Assembly: GCA_029959085.1 (NCBI GenBank)
Contig: JARWIR010000038.1
Span: forward strand, 6,332,915-6,396,914
Origin: Nemophila menziesii
Taxonomy: Eukaryota; Streptophyta; Magnoliopsida; Boraginales; Hydrophyllaceae
DNA length: 64,000 bases
Direction of reading: 5' to 3'
The notes under the pieces were generated by a model that saw only the letters and a list, made by a program, of their open reading frames with translations, had not been told where the DNA came from and made no database searches. This document shows positions 1 to 12,796 of this stretch, in pieces. The first letter of the stretch is position 1; each line of letters begins with the position of its first letter. Made by a program: the position numbers and the translations under genes.

Positions 1-2314
1 CGAATAAAGGACGTTTTCCAGCTAGTTCAGATAATAGCCATTCTTGTCTTTTTATTTCAGACCATTCTTTGTAAGAACCGATTTCTAGATGCTTTGTGAT
101 TGCATCAAGAACATCTGTATGTCGATCAGATTCTTGTCTGATATCGAGTTTCACTAGTGAAAGACCGAAAGTTGAAACTTGTCGTAAGAAATCTAGAAGA
201 CTTCCATCTGCTATTGATCGATCACCACAAGCACATAATGATCGGTAACACAGCTCGAGAGGCTTCATAAACTGAAGATAAATGAACAGTTAGTAAGTAA
301 ATAATAATTATTATATATAGATTTCATAAATGTTTAAACAAACCTGCTCAATTTTCATGAATGTTGACTCTTCTGGAATATCGGAAGCACCACCGACTAA
401 TAATTGACGAGCATGTTCACGAGTATTATACAGTTTATCCCTCACATCACCAAGAATTACTCGATATGGTTCGTTAGGAGGAATATGCTTCCAAAACTCT
501 GTAAATTATAAAAGATGTTATTATACAAAACAGACACTATATATAGGTCTCTTATATTATGCAAATTAATAGAATTAAGCACATACCAATGTAATGTTTC
601 GAATCTCCTTTCGAAGACCTGAGAAGTTCATCAACATGAACACGAAGTTCTTCATTGCAACGCCACATAGAAAGCTGCAAGAAAATGTATATTTATTTAA
701 AATCATTTAAATAAGAAAATTATAATACGATAATTATGGTTTGGTTCAGTATTAAACCTCGAACATAAGATCTTCAATCTGAGAGTAATAAAGATTTGCA
801 GCCATCATTCTAGCGAGTAAGCATACATCCTTAGTAACTTCAGGTGTTACCCTCGGGTTCCCTACAAGAAATAACATTCCAGAATAAGCGAAAAAAATGC
901 AAAATAAAGAATCTTTGACTAGTGATGGAATATACCGTCACGATCACCACCCATCCAAGAAGAAAATTGAATAAGAGGAGCGTTATATGGAACACGCTCA
1001 TTTATTCCAATGTTCTTCAAAGCAGTATCTACACGCCTTAAGAATTTCGGAACTCCCTTCCAAATTGTCTCTTGAAAATAACTCATTCCTGCTCTCATTT
1101 CATCTTGTGGTGTAGGTGGATTTCTCCTAATTTCATCAGTACGAAACGCAGCTTGAATCTGTATACAAAGTTTAATAAATAAGTCCTTGTATTAAGCAAA
1201 ATAACACTCTAGGTCCTTATATTGTTAAGTATACTGCATACCTCTCGTTGTAAAGCCTCGTCAAGCTCTTGTTTTTCATCAGGTGTAACATCTTTGGCAT
1301 ATAGCTGAGTCAAACAATTACGGATCCTAAAAAAAAAATAACTTAAGATTTAAAAATTGTCCAAGAAAGAAAAGAATTTAGTAGAGAAAGAAAATAAATT
1401 TACACACCTTCCATGTTTCTGAAGCAAAGATCTACGAACAGATTGAGTAGGATGTGCAGTTAATACCAAATCAACAGTTTGGTTTTTCAATGCTTCGAAA
1501 ACTTCTTGTGGAGACTTATTAAGTTGTCCAACAAGTCTTTTGAAAGTCTCTTCAATATCAGATTCAGTAGTTGCAGAAGCCTCGTCAGCAAAATCACCTC
1601 GTTTTAGCTTAATTCTTCGCCTATAAGCTATCTGAACCTCTTCTGCAAGATTAGCTAAGTTGAGCATGTTCGAGAAAGCTTTGGCTACAACAATGGAGTC
1701 TCCTGCATCGAGACTGGTTAGCACTGACCCAAGCTCTTCCAATTTCTTAGTATCACGTTTCCCTTCATATTCTGCTGAAAGCTCGTAACAATCTTGAACC
1801 TGATCCAAAATATAAATTAGAAAAATAATTGCACAATTGGTCAAGAATTGTGCTAAATTCTGAACTAAAACAATCAATCAAGCAGAACCTGAACTTATAA
1901 TTCAACTTTTTTATAATGATTAACTGTTACACCGCCAAAATATTTGATTATCATAACCCACAATTAACAAACCCAAGATCGGAATAATTATTAATCATAC
2001 CAAATATTTAAACAATTAACCAAGCGTATGATCATAATCAAACATAAAATCCTAACTTTATAGTCTTATTTGGACAAATACGATATTAGATTGGACAAAA
2101 AAATTAAATTTTTATACAATTAACTAAAAAGGTTGAATCGATATACCGTTTGTCTGATATCTTCTCCATGCAGGTCTTGAAGAATGTCAAGAAAGCGTTC
2201 TAACAAAAGGGCATCATATTCAACAAGTTTATCATCTTCTGATACTTTCTTTGGTGCTAAAGCTCTCAATTGTGCATCAATGGATGACATCCTCTGCAAG
2301 TTTATGCTTGCCAT
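1..2314 (-). CDS. PPC: Phosphoenolpyruvate carboxylase, plant-type, 5' half (exons 1-8, cut by window edge)
   Basis: PEPC adds bicarbonate to phosphoenolpyruvate to give oxaloacetate in the cytosol; it feeds the TCA cycle and, in some plants, C4 or CAM photosynthesis. Coding exons read from the minus strand: 2314-2147, 1799-1408, 1326-1242, 1158-936, 861-758, 674-587, 498-344 and 271-1 (open at the edge). All introns are GT-AG and the frame stays open for about 495 codons, roughly half of the usual ~966. The start at 2314 gives the family N-terminus. SIDAQLR with phosphorylatable Ser11 follows [10 protein letters not shown]. The catalytic [18 protein letters not shown] block places His at residue 172, and [16 protein letters not shown] is the next active-site block. 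No frameshift or stop is seen, so it looks functional. Whether it is a C3, C4 or CAM isoform cannot be judged because the C-terminal half is missing. Confidence 0.96.
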
Positions 2315-2600
2315 CGTCGTTTACCCTCGTTATTTAACCTATACACAGACCCTTTTGGTTCTAGGTTCACGAGATCTCCACTGATTTTCGAAGCTAAAAT
2401 TCACGAGTTGAATCGGGATTCAACCCGTTTCGAGAAAAGGTAAATTAAGAGAAAATCGAAGAATCAATAAAAAGTGTTTGTGAGAAAGAGATGTCTCGTG
2501 ATAGACATGCAAAAGTAAGGAAGTTGTAAATGAGGAGGATGGAGTTAAATACTAGTAGGTCGTAGTAGTTGTGTTTGTCTCGAACTTGAACTCGTATGCA
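2315..2600 (-). promoter_or_regulatory. PEPC 5' UTR and putative core promoter
   Basis: Sequence upstream of the PEPC ATG on the minus strand. A TATTTAAC motif (2544-2551), about 230 bp before the ATG, is the best TATA-like candidate. The UTR between them has no long ORF. A 5'-UTR intron, known in some PEPC genes, was not recognised. Position and motif are the only support. Confidence 0.3.
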
Positions 2601-3126
2601 AGAAGAAAATAGGAGTAAGATGTTTCTGGAAACTTCAGGTGAACTTTAAAATTTTGATTAATTGTCCCGGCTCAAATGGAAAAAAATAATTATTTTTAAT
2701 TAAGAATAGATAAAGTATTATATGAAAGGAAAAATAGGATAAGGTTAAAGTACGATTTTTCGTAATTAAAGCGGTAATATATTGATAAAATTCATATCTC
2801 ATTATTTAATTTTATTTAAGTGATCTCAACCAATTTTTTTATAAATACAATTCTCTTTGATTATATGTTTATCCTTTATCATCAAAAAAGTAGATTTATT
2901 TTTTGATTTACTTAAATTTATAATTTTACAAACAAATATAATTTTAATAGAGAAAATAATTAATATGGGTCCGGACTATATTAATATATCCAATTATATT
3001 CCTTACATATAAATGTAGGTTTTGTATTATATTTTTTTGATTTATTTTTTTCAAAAAGAGAGTTATATGAAGAAATACTTGTGTAAACCATGACCATAAA
3101 TGGGGTCATGGTTTTAGAGTTTAATA

Positions 3127-3373
3127 TTCCTCCGTTCATTAATGTATGTCATATATTTCGTACCGATTAAGAAAAGCTATTAATCCTTTTATTTTTACTA
3201 GAGTACCCTTAACTAATAAAGTAAATAAAGTTAATAATATTAAATTTTTGAATATTAAATTAAAATAAAATTGGTAGGAAATGTAAAAAAGAAAATCTTA
3301 GTATCTTAAATAGACAACCTATTGTAAATATTTAATTTTAAAAGTTGTAACAAACTTTGATGGACGGAGGAAA
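3127..3373. mobile_element. Stowaway-like MITE
   Basis: A 247-bp AT-rich segment has terminal inverted repeats TTCCTCCGTTCAT and its near complement (ATGGACGGAGGAA), flanked by TA on both sides. The CTCCGTYC terminus and TA duplication are characteristic of Stowaway (Tc1/mariner) MITEs. It interrupts the left arm of the palindrome; the right arm has no counterpart. Confidence 0.6.
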
Positions 3374-3465
3374 TAATATTTTCCATACAATTAGAATTGG
3401 AAAGAGAAATGTTTTTTTTTTCATTGTGTACTTTTTTGCACTTATCATCTTAAGTATCAATTTTA

Positions 3466-3651
3466 GGTCCCATTTGGAGGTGTTTATTTTAGAGTAAAAG
3501 AATGTTTTTAGAATAAAATTTAAACTTTGAAAAAATTATTAAAAATAACTTTGAAATCTAGAATCACTTTTGGTACTTTTTTTAAAAAGTGCCTATTTGG
3601 TGTTTTTCTTAAAGGTGATTTTCAAAAAAAAAACATTTCCAAACGGGCACT
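3466..3651. mobile_element. Short MITE-like insertion
   Basis: The 186-bp segment begins GGTCCCATTTGG and ends with the near inverted copy CCAAACGGGCAC. It lies in the left arm of the palindrome and is absent from the right arm, which marks it as an insertion. The superfamily is unclear. Confidence 0.4.
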
Positions 3652-5797
3652 TACACATAAGTATTTAGATTTTTTTTTGGCATAAATGTATAAATACCAA
3701 CCTTAAAAATATTACTCATAAAAGTTGATAAAAAAGTTTATATAAAGTTTAAAAAGGTAAATATTTTTATTGAAAAATATTAATAACTTTTCATAAATAT
3801 GATAAAAAAAGGAAAAAAATTAAGTGATTTTTAATAGATAAGTATTTTTTTAGAGAGAACCTAGGAAGAGGGGTTGTCCTGTCCCACCTGATCGTGGGAC
3901 ATAGCGAGAAATTGACCTATTTGTTTTTAGTAGAAATTTTAGATATAATAGACTTATATCTCCAACTTAAATATTGTACACACATCCCACCGAACTATAA
4001 TTAACTTGAAAAAATTCGATGTGATGTCCCGAATTCAACTACTTTTTCTATTTTTTTTACTTTTTGTTAAAAAATCCTAAAACCATCCCTATATTTTTCA
4101 TGTTATATTTTATTTAACAAAAACAACACTAATTTTCATGAGATGTATCAAGATTTGTGTTAAATTAATTTGTATGTTTACGTCTGTTTATATGTTTCTT
4201 TACAAAATATTTTTAATATTTTTTATTCAAATTAACTACCAAGTGTATTTATATTTTATCTTGTGAATAAATAAAGCTATTTTCAAAAAATAAAAGTAGA
4301 ATTCGAATGTATCTTGAAAAATGATTGTGTTTCTTATATATTTATTATTAATTTATATCTTATGAAAAGTTTTAATACTTTTTAATATAAAAACTTTACC
4401 TTTTTAATCGGTATATATATTACGATTAGTTTGTATTAATAACTATTTTCATGTTAGTTCTTGTATATTAATATGTAAAATTGATATATTAGATGAAATT
4501 AAAATAAAAGTAAAGAATGTAATGAAATAGGAAAGTAAAAGACTCGTCCTCTTTGCTAGAAAAATCCTATAGTTATCCATGTTCTTTTTGCTGATAATAG
4601 TTTCTTTTTACTTAAAGCAAATGAGAACAACCTTTTTATATTTAGTAATATACAACATCAATATGGTTTGGTCTCGAATCAAGTTATTAACCTAAATAAG
4701 AGTAGATTTTTTCTAGTAAGAACACTTTGACTCACATTAGAATCACTCTTCAAAATTGTATTGAATATACAAAATCTAACGACCGGTTAACTTTTACTTT
4801 GCCATTTCATTCATTGTTTACTTTTAATTTAAATATCATCTAATGTATCAATTTTACACAATAATATACAAGATTTAACAGGCGGAAAATTATTCATAAA
4901 AGCTTATCACAAATATAGTAAAATTATATACTAATTGAAAAGGTGAAGTTTTTTTTATTAAAAAATATTAAAAATTTACGTAAGATATAAATTAATAATA
5001 AAAAAAGAAACAAAGTCATTTTTCAAGAGACATTTGAATTCTACTTTTATTTTATTTTTAAAATAGCTTTAATTTTTCACAAGATAAAAATTTGAATAAA
5101 AAATATAATAAATATTTTGTAAAAAAACATATAAACACAAGTCTTAAAGATAATTGACATTAACATACAAATTAATTTAACACAAATCTTGATACATCTC
5201 GTGAAAATTAGTGTTGTTTTTTAAATAAAATGTAGCATGAAAAACATAGGGACGGTTTTAAACTTTTTCTAAAAAAAAAATAAATAGAAAAGGTAGTGGA
5301 ATTCGTGTTATCTCATCGAATTCTTTTTAGCCTAATTTTAGTTTGGGGAAGGATCGTGGGCAAATATCTAAGTTGAAGAAATAAGTCTATTATATCTAAA
5401 AAAATTCGCTAAAAACATTGCGGTCAAATTCTCGCTATGTCCCAAAAAAATCGGGCTGGACGGGATACCCCCTCCTCCTAGGTTTTCCCCAAGGAAAATA
5501 CTTAACTATTAAAAAATTAATTAATCTCTCACCTTTTTTTTATCATATCTTATAAAAAGTTATTAATATTTTTCAATAAAAACTTTTACTTTTTGATCTT
5601 TATATAAAAAAATTTATCAAGTTTTATGAGTAATTTTTTTCAAGTTAATTCATATATAAGATGATAGTGCAAATAAAAGTAAACAATGAAAAAAAAGAAA
5701 AAAAAAAGACATTTGCGTTTCTCTTTCCAATTACAGTATTAACATTAAATTCTAAAATGATAGCCCTATCTATGGTCATGGTTTACACAAGTATTTC

Positions 5798-6289
5798 CCA
5801 TAGGGGCTGGGGGAGGAAGGAAGTGCAAAACATAGGAAAACACTATTACAAATGAAACTACCACAATAAAAGAATTTATACACATAACAAGTAATGCAAC
5901 ACAAAAATTTAGTCCATTCTGAGACTCCTGGGAAAATGCTACTTTTTTTTGTCAACCTGGAAAAATGCTACATAAGTAGCTGAAATAGTCGAAGATCCAA
6001 AAAAAATAGAAATAACACTTTTATGAACAAAAACTACACATATCGATATCCATAATTCATAGCGATGATAAGAATCACCCACCCTCCACTCATACCATTA
6101 ACATGAATGGTAATAAAAAATCTAGTATTTGCCAAATAGAGATCATTCATGTTGATGTGGTGGGTAGATATATCAACCTTCCTTTTATTATCACGAGAGC
6201 TATAGTAATACATCGTAACCTAATCATTGTTCTTAACATGGACCTTTGGTGGTATATGGTTTTGACTCTTCATTGTTTTTAACGGAAAA
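5798..6289. other. Intergenic, no gene recognised
   Basis: AT-rich DNA without a supportable ORF or RNA gene. A few codon-like runs on the minus strand (about 6050-6290) are broken by stops and match no family I recognise. Confidence 0.5.
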
Positions 6290-7690
6290 GCCCAAGCAAT
6301 CTTATAAAAAGGGTGAATAACTAAAACATCTGAAACCCCTCATAATCCATAACAAAGCCTCCTGAATTATTGTCAAGATGCCCACTCGTCCTATGTCCTT
6401 AATTTCCGTTAGTTATCCTTTAATTTTGATAGTTTTTAACAACAAACGTTAAATATTGATGTAAACAGTTATATATTAATACTTATTATTATTATATATT
6501 CTAAAAAATTACATATTAAAAAAATAAATTATAATACTTCAGCCCTCCCCCCCTCCCCCTTCTTCTTCTCAAATTCACCCACTCTCTGTTTTAAAAAATA
6601 TATATAACTTAAAACGTCGAAAATCGAAACATAAAACCTCAAACTCGTTTCTTCATACTCACACACGCCTTTACATAAATAACCACACCGAGCTCATTTT
6701 CCACCACCATCATTCTCCGTCAACATTTCAGGCAAACTATGGGTCCACCACACGTTCTAATTTCCCAGAGACTAATGGTAATGAGTTTAATATTTAAGTT
6801 TATGTTTAAATGGTTTTGATAATTTGGGTTCTCAATTCTGAAACTAAAGTAAATTGTTTTTTTAATTTGAAATGGTATTTCATTTATTGCAATTTAGTGT
6901 TGATGATGTTAATGGATGAGTTTGGAGTTGTTAGTTTCATTGTTTATCAATGTTTTCAGTTTTGATTTCTAGAAAAAAATTGGAAATTTTAATTGTGTTC
7001 TTGGTGAATAGCAAGCACACATTCAAATTTTCATAAATTTCCAAGAATTCAAAGACAGTAATGTTAATAAACAATAAAATATACAACTTTAAATGCATCT
7101 ACTAACATCATTAACACCATTTACTACTAAACGTCAACATGAATACATCATTTCGAATAAAAAAATTCAAAGCATAATAAGTTTAATTTTTTTGCAAAGA
7201 TAAACAATGTTTGATGGTCTGCTCTTGTTGATGAAGTAGCAAGCACTATTAGTGATGGTTTTATGTTTTATTTTTGTTCACTCGCAAGGTTTTACGGTCT
7301 ATTATTGTTAATTTTAAGGTTGTATGATTTTCTTTTTACTCGTAAGGTTGTATTTTTTCTTTTTAGTTGTAAGGTTGTATGTTTATGATTTTACGTGGAA
7401 GAAAAAGAAGGGGAGAGGGGAATTTATAATTTTTTTAATAATAACCTTTTATATTTTAATACTTGATGAATAAGGATAAATGGGTAATTTATCCATTAAA
7501 AATTAATAAAAATAAAAAATGCACCCCCATCCAAAAAAGAAGCGTGTGTGGTGCACTCTCTGTCAAAAAATGGATGGAGGGGAGGTTTCAGTTTTAGTAA
7601 TATAGTTCAGGGGAGGTTTTAGAGGTTTACTTTGTTCATGGGAGGTTTCAGAAAAGTTTAGGAAAGGTATTAGTCATTCGTCCTATAATA
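6290..7690. repeat. Second imperfect palindromic element
   Basis: An inverted arrangement is centred near 6995. The C-rich/AT-rich tract at 6470-6590 is mirrored at 7390-7500, and 6870-6930 (GTTGATGATGTTAATGG) is mirrored at 7080-7130 (CATCATTAACACC). Gaggtttcag-type repeats near 7580-7650 are mirrored around 6330-6360. The arms are diverged, there is no ORF, and the boundaries are approximate. Confidence 0.45.
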
Positions 7691-8246
7691 AATTTCCACT
7701 ACCAATTACAAACCTCAATATGGTTTATACTAAAGCCACGTCTTTAAGCTCTATTATTATTCTTCTCATTCCAATATTCAAGAAGATCCAACTATATTGA
7801 GGACTAACCAGATGAAAGGTCCAAATTTCAATAGTCTCGTCATTGCAAAATATTTTGTAGCAACTAGTATTGCGGGTAATACATTCAAGGTACACCAAGC
7901 AACTAAAATTACCATTCAAAGAGTTTAAAAACAAATTAACCTTGATAGCAAAAGCTTCTCCAGTATTCTCTTTGTACATATTAAAAAATTCACGGATATT
8001 ATTTGCATCTTTCTTTAGTCATCTTTTTATCTATCATTGCAGAAATAATCCAACCATAGTACTTCTAGCATGTGTAACCTAATCTTCTGACCCCTATTTA
8101 TAAAAACAGTACAAAATGTGCCTTATTCCAAAGCACGCCTTATCACTCTCTAGTTTTCTAGGACATAGTGATAAAGAAACAAGTCTTGGTCACTCAAAAT
8201 GTACCAAAACATAGTTGTCCAACAATCTAAATTTCATCTATTGGAG

Positions 8247-8330
8247 CTCCAACGATTTGAATTCCATGAACTCCAACGATTTGAACTCCAACAATCTGCA
8301 CTCCAAGAATCTGAACTCCAATTATTTGAA
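8247..8330. repeat. 15-bp minisatellite
   Basis: Five diverged copies of CTCCAACGATTTGAA, with one 9-bp partial unit between the first two. The period is a multiple of three, so ORFs pass through in several frames on both strands and show five-residue periodicity. This is a by-product of the repeat. Confidence 0.8.
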
Positions 8331-11300
8331 CTCTCTTGGTCAAAATCAACATCTAATATTTGGTTACTATTTACTTTATTCTGCTTTATCACAAACACCT
8401 TGTTCACAATTAATATAGAGCTAGATTCAACCACCCAAGATACATAATTCACCCATGAATATCCATTAACAATCACAATCACTACCCTGGAAAAAAATCT
8501 TTGAACAATTTCCGAAATGAATTACCAGAACTTAACAAGGGTTACAAAATTACCCAAACTTCTCTGAATAATACATGCATCTACTCCACTTTGTTCTAAA
8601 AAAAATTGTATAATGCTACCCAATTAAAATCCATATTACAACTTTTTTCCAAGTTCCTTTTAGATCATTTGTTTCCAAAAATATAGGACTTACCAGTGAA
8701 ATCGTGAGAAAATGGAGATTGATTGGTTTCTTCACTTGAGAGATTTCAAGCAAGAGAGATCCATAATAATCTGAAAACAAGATTAATAAAAGAGAAAGAA
8801 GGAAAAATTGAGGGTTTAAGAGAAAAGAAGAAGATGTTTTTTAATACCTTAGGGAGATTATAGAAAAGAAACACCCCCTCCCCCTATTTTTTATAACATG
8901 GATGATCCGAGCCAGTTTGTGCGCTTCTCGACTAGTCACATGGAGAATATGCAAAAAAAAAAAAAAACACTTGCACTTAAAATACATGTAAAAATAGGAT
9001 GTTATTCTTACTATATTACCCCTACTCTAAAAAAATCAAACAAAAACAATTAATACTTAAATTATAAACATGAAACACATTATAATAGAGATAACCTCTT
9101 GAATTTCGATTAAAGAACAAATCTTAGAGATTTTATAAGGAAGAATTTATTTAGAAATTGATTGCTAATGTGAACTATAAACACGAAAATAGTATAATTT
9201 TTAACACAAATCAACTCAAATTATCGTTATATAAGCGAGTTAAATAAGTATAATCAATATTTTTATTTGAAAATTGTTGAGTTTTATTGTGTGATTTCTG
9301 ATTTGTATATATATGTTTGAGTTATGTGAATTTTTTAGTAACTGATTATATATAAGTAATTTACTAATATACAGGAATGACAAGTTGGGTTATGGAAAAT
9401 TTCATAACTGGACATGTCCATCATATACAAAGGTATTCAGTTATTTTCAACAAACACATATCAACTAATTCTCAATAATTTGATTTGAAAAAAATATACA
9501 CAAAGCATCGCCATATATTCACCAATCAGAAACAAGCGATGACTAAACATAAAATAATTGACATAAGTAAACTAAAAAAAGACATGATATTGATTAATTG
9601 AAAAAACGAAGTGGTCAATACAGGCCGCAATTGAGAGACCCTAATCTAAAGATGGTGATGATATCACTTTGTAACAGATGAAGTTCAATATAGTTTTCAT
9701 GAATCCGATTTACTCAAAATTGATAAAAAGCGAGTACAGTTTCACTTAAACTGAAATTCCAAAGAGTTGTTTTTTCCTGAATCAAAATTGAAAAGGATGT
9801 TTTTTTGCTTGGAAAATATTGAAAAGTTGTTGTTTAGAAATGTTAAACAGGAAAAGAATTAAAGGTGGTATTTTTAGTATAAGAGTATATGTATAATGAT
9901 TCATTCATTAAATAATTATACTGCAAAATTAATGCAAGCACAAGAATGGAAAAGCACACAAAAATATCAAGACACGATATCTTTTAAGGATAAGTTTAAA
10001 AAAAGTGTTGTGAGATATAATTAATGATAAAATAGAGACATAATCAGTCAGTAATTGGTCACATTTTATAGACAAACGCAAGATCTTAACAAAATGTCAC
10101 GTGGCGTACCATTTAGGGTAGTTCATTTAAATAAAGGGACATATAGCTGATTTTATATAATTTTTTTAGTTTTCTTCAAAGGCATAAAAGACCATATGAT
10201 AAAATAAAACATAAAAGCTCAAAACACATTTTCTTCAAACCTACCCACCCTTGACATGCGTCACTAATTTCTCAAACACGCATACCCACCTTAAACCTAA
10301 CCATTTTCCCCACACTTCACAATCAAGAGCTAAAATCCATATTCTTCACCCTATCTAAAACACTTTCACGATATTTATCACCCCATCTCCCCACCTCTGT
10401 ACAACACCCTCACCCAATACTAGCAAAAATATTAGACATTATTAATAAAGAAATGTTTAAATAGTGTAAAAATCTTAGTCGTTGGACTAACATGTGAAAG
10501 TTCACTACTAAGATCAGGGTAGGTCCTCCCTTAGAGAATGTAGAAGGGGTGTCTTTTAATACCTGGGTGGTACGTTATGTACCAATTTGTCTTGGACGTG
10601 ATTTAGTAATTAAGTGAAGCAATGTGAGTGTTTATTTAATGATACATCTCTTATGTTGTTATTTTTGTTCCATTTTATATCAATTTTGATATTTATCGGT
10701 ATCTTTGGGGTTATGATATATAATCGAGAGATCTACTTCTTGATTAGGTTAATTTTCTTTCGAAAAGGTCAGAATGGGCCAAATGGGTAAAAGAATCATT
10801 TTCTTGTTGTAGGGATGGATTAGTTGGGATCTTAGGAGATTGAGTGATGAAAACTCGAATTAGGGTAACAAGATATTTTGAGTGGATGGTATGATGATTA
10901 CGGGATTAAATTAGTGTTAAAATTGTTGATTTTGGGGGTATCATTTGCTTTGACTCTACTATCGAGAGAGTAATTGTTGTTAATGGTAAAATTAGAATTT
11001 TGGAAAAGGTTTGCAACAATTTTGCAAATAGTGAGAAAACATAGTTGTGGGGTGTGATTGTGATGGTGTAGAGTAGAGGGGTGTGGTGGAGTGAATGATG
11101 ATGATTATATGAAAAAAATACCTATTTTATCCTCCAGTATATTAATTATGTGATAGGTACGTATTTCCATCGTTATATTTCCAATCATGTTAAGAAATTT
11201 ATGATCAAATTGGGCAGAAAAACATAATATAAGATACATTTGGTACATTTTGAAACATGTGGATATGACTTTTTAATCATATCATAGTCTGGGTACAATT

Positions 11301-11490
11301 TTGATAATTTGATTAATTTAATATGTACTTAGATATGATCTGAGCACAAGATTAATATTAACTAAGAAACAATATAATAAGATAGCTAGTTCTATTCAAG
11401 ATCTTTTGAAGAAATAATAAATCTAGCGAGTCTATGTGGATTCAATGGACTAAAGTGGATCTAATTAAGGCAGGATGTATATCACAGTTA

Positions 11491-11498
<8 letters not shown>

Positions 11499-11550
<52 letters not shown>
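11499..11550. repeat. (AT)n microsatellite
   Basis: About 26 uninterrupted AT units, followed by a short GTGTGTCT-rich stretch. Confidence 0.95.
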
Positions 11551-11553
<3 letters not shown>

Positions 11554-12796
11554 TGTGTCTGTGTCTGTGTGTTTTACTTGGTGTTAAACGAAGGTTTTGA
11601 AAGAGAAAGAAATAGGTAAATGGTTCATAGTGCATACTGTGTGCAATGATGAAGATATTAAATTGTTCATACTGCATGCAGTGGACAATGACAATGATAT
11701 TTTTCTTTGAATGGTATGTTTGGATGCATAATGTGAACCTTTGGATATGGATGTATATAAGATTAGTCAATTATATTATTTTGATGAGGAAAGTGTATCA
11801 ATTCATATATGCAATACCCTCAAGTCTAATAGTTGAATTTCGACAATGTCATTATCGCAAGCTTAATATATATTATAATGTAGATTTTGCAAGACTTTTA
11901 TAATAATCAAAATATATGCATATCTCTACTACCATTGAATATTATTATCTACATTTTTCCGAAATTTAAAGAAAATCTAGTAAACAACTCTGATCAATAT
12001 CTCACCACTATTGTCAATGTAGACTCTCCAACTCTAAACTAATCTAACCATCGCCAATCAACTATATAAGTCATCAACCAACTATACATGCACCATTATA
12101 TGCAAGGAGGGAAGTAAGCAACGAAAATAAATAAAAAAAGGGATGAGCAACTCATAAATTGGTAACACGGCCTTTTTCTACAAGAAGAAGAAAAATTTAA
12201 TTAAATCAACTCAATAGTATGAAATACTATAAGTATTTGCAAAAAAAAGTAAGCAATCTTACAAAACGGTAAAATGAATAACACCCAGATAGTAAAATTA
12301 ACGATAAGTAGATATTTGTTCAACATATGAGTAATAACAAAAATGTAAAAGATGTAATATTATGGTAATTTAGTAGATATGAGTAACATATGCCCAATAG
12401 ATTACCCACAATAGTATACGACTTGATAATTAAGGAATATATCACTGGTATTCACAAATAACTTAAATATGTACGGATGTCAATATAACAATCAATAAAA
12501 AGGCGTAAATTAAAGACAAGTAGTAGTTAGTTCAATCAATAACAGGACATGATAATTTTGTTTATAAAACGCAATAGTCAGAAATTACGATAAACCTCTT
12601 AGACTAAAATTAGATGACCCATATAATTGATTTTGATATCTTATTACATTCACACATAGTTAGTAATTCATTGGTAATTTCTTGTTACAATATACAAATA
12701 ATAAAACAATACAACAATCAACACTAGAATGCAAGTATTGACAATTGAATAATCTCTATTACACAAACATTGACTTGAAACAAGACCAACGTATAT

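Larger units (their letters stand above)
3072..5797. mobile_element. Long imperfect palindromic (foldback-like) element
   Basis: Arms of about 1-1.5 kb are inverted copies: GAAATACTTGTGTAAACC at 3072 pairs with its complement ending at 5797, 3855-4045 pairs with 5290-5495, 4090-4180 with 5155-5250, and 4475-4543 with 4789-4850. The loop is about 4544-4788. The left arm is longer because it carries two small insertions (3127-3373 and 3466-3651). No transposase ORF is present. Such palindromes are typical of foldback or long-TIR non-autonomous DNA transposons; no target duplication was found, so the superfamily is unassigned. Confidence 0.6.
7691..12796. other. Intergenic, degenerate and AT-rich
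   Basis: No gene could be supported. The region holds a 15-bp minisatellite (8247-8330), an (AT)n tract (11499-11550) and short ORFs that are chance readings of AT-rich DNA. A minus-strand ORF at 7725-7979 faintly resembles an F-box-associated domain, too weakly to call. Confidence 0.5.

Noticed and set aside
7725..7979. Minus-strand ORF with F-box-associated flavour (IEIW, SW)
   Set aside because: Too short and diverged, with no F-box upstream; the similarity may be chance.
8235..8335. CRISPR-like short repeats
   Set aside because: Contiguous minisatellite with no spacers, in a eukaryotic genome.
8199..8482. ORFs with five-residue repeats on both strands
   Set aside because: Produced by a 15-bp minisatellite whose length is a multiple of three.
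10080..11170. Possible third palindromic element
   Set aside because: C-rich and G-rich tracts face each other, but no convincing arm-to-arm match was seen.
11434..11770. ORFs with long Ile-Tyr runs
   Set aside because: Translation of an (AT)n microsatellite.
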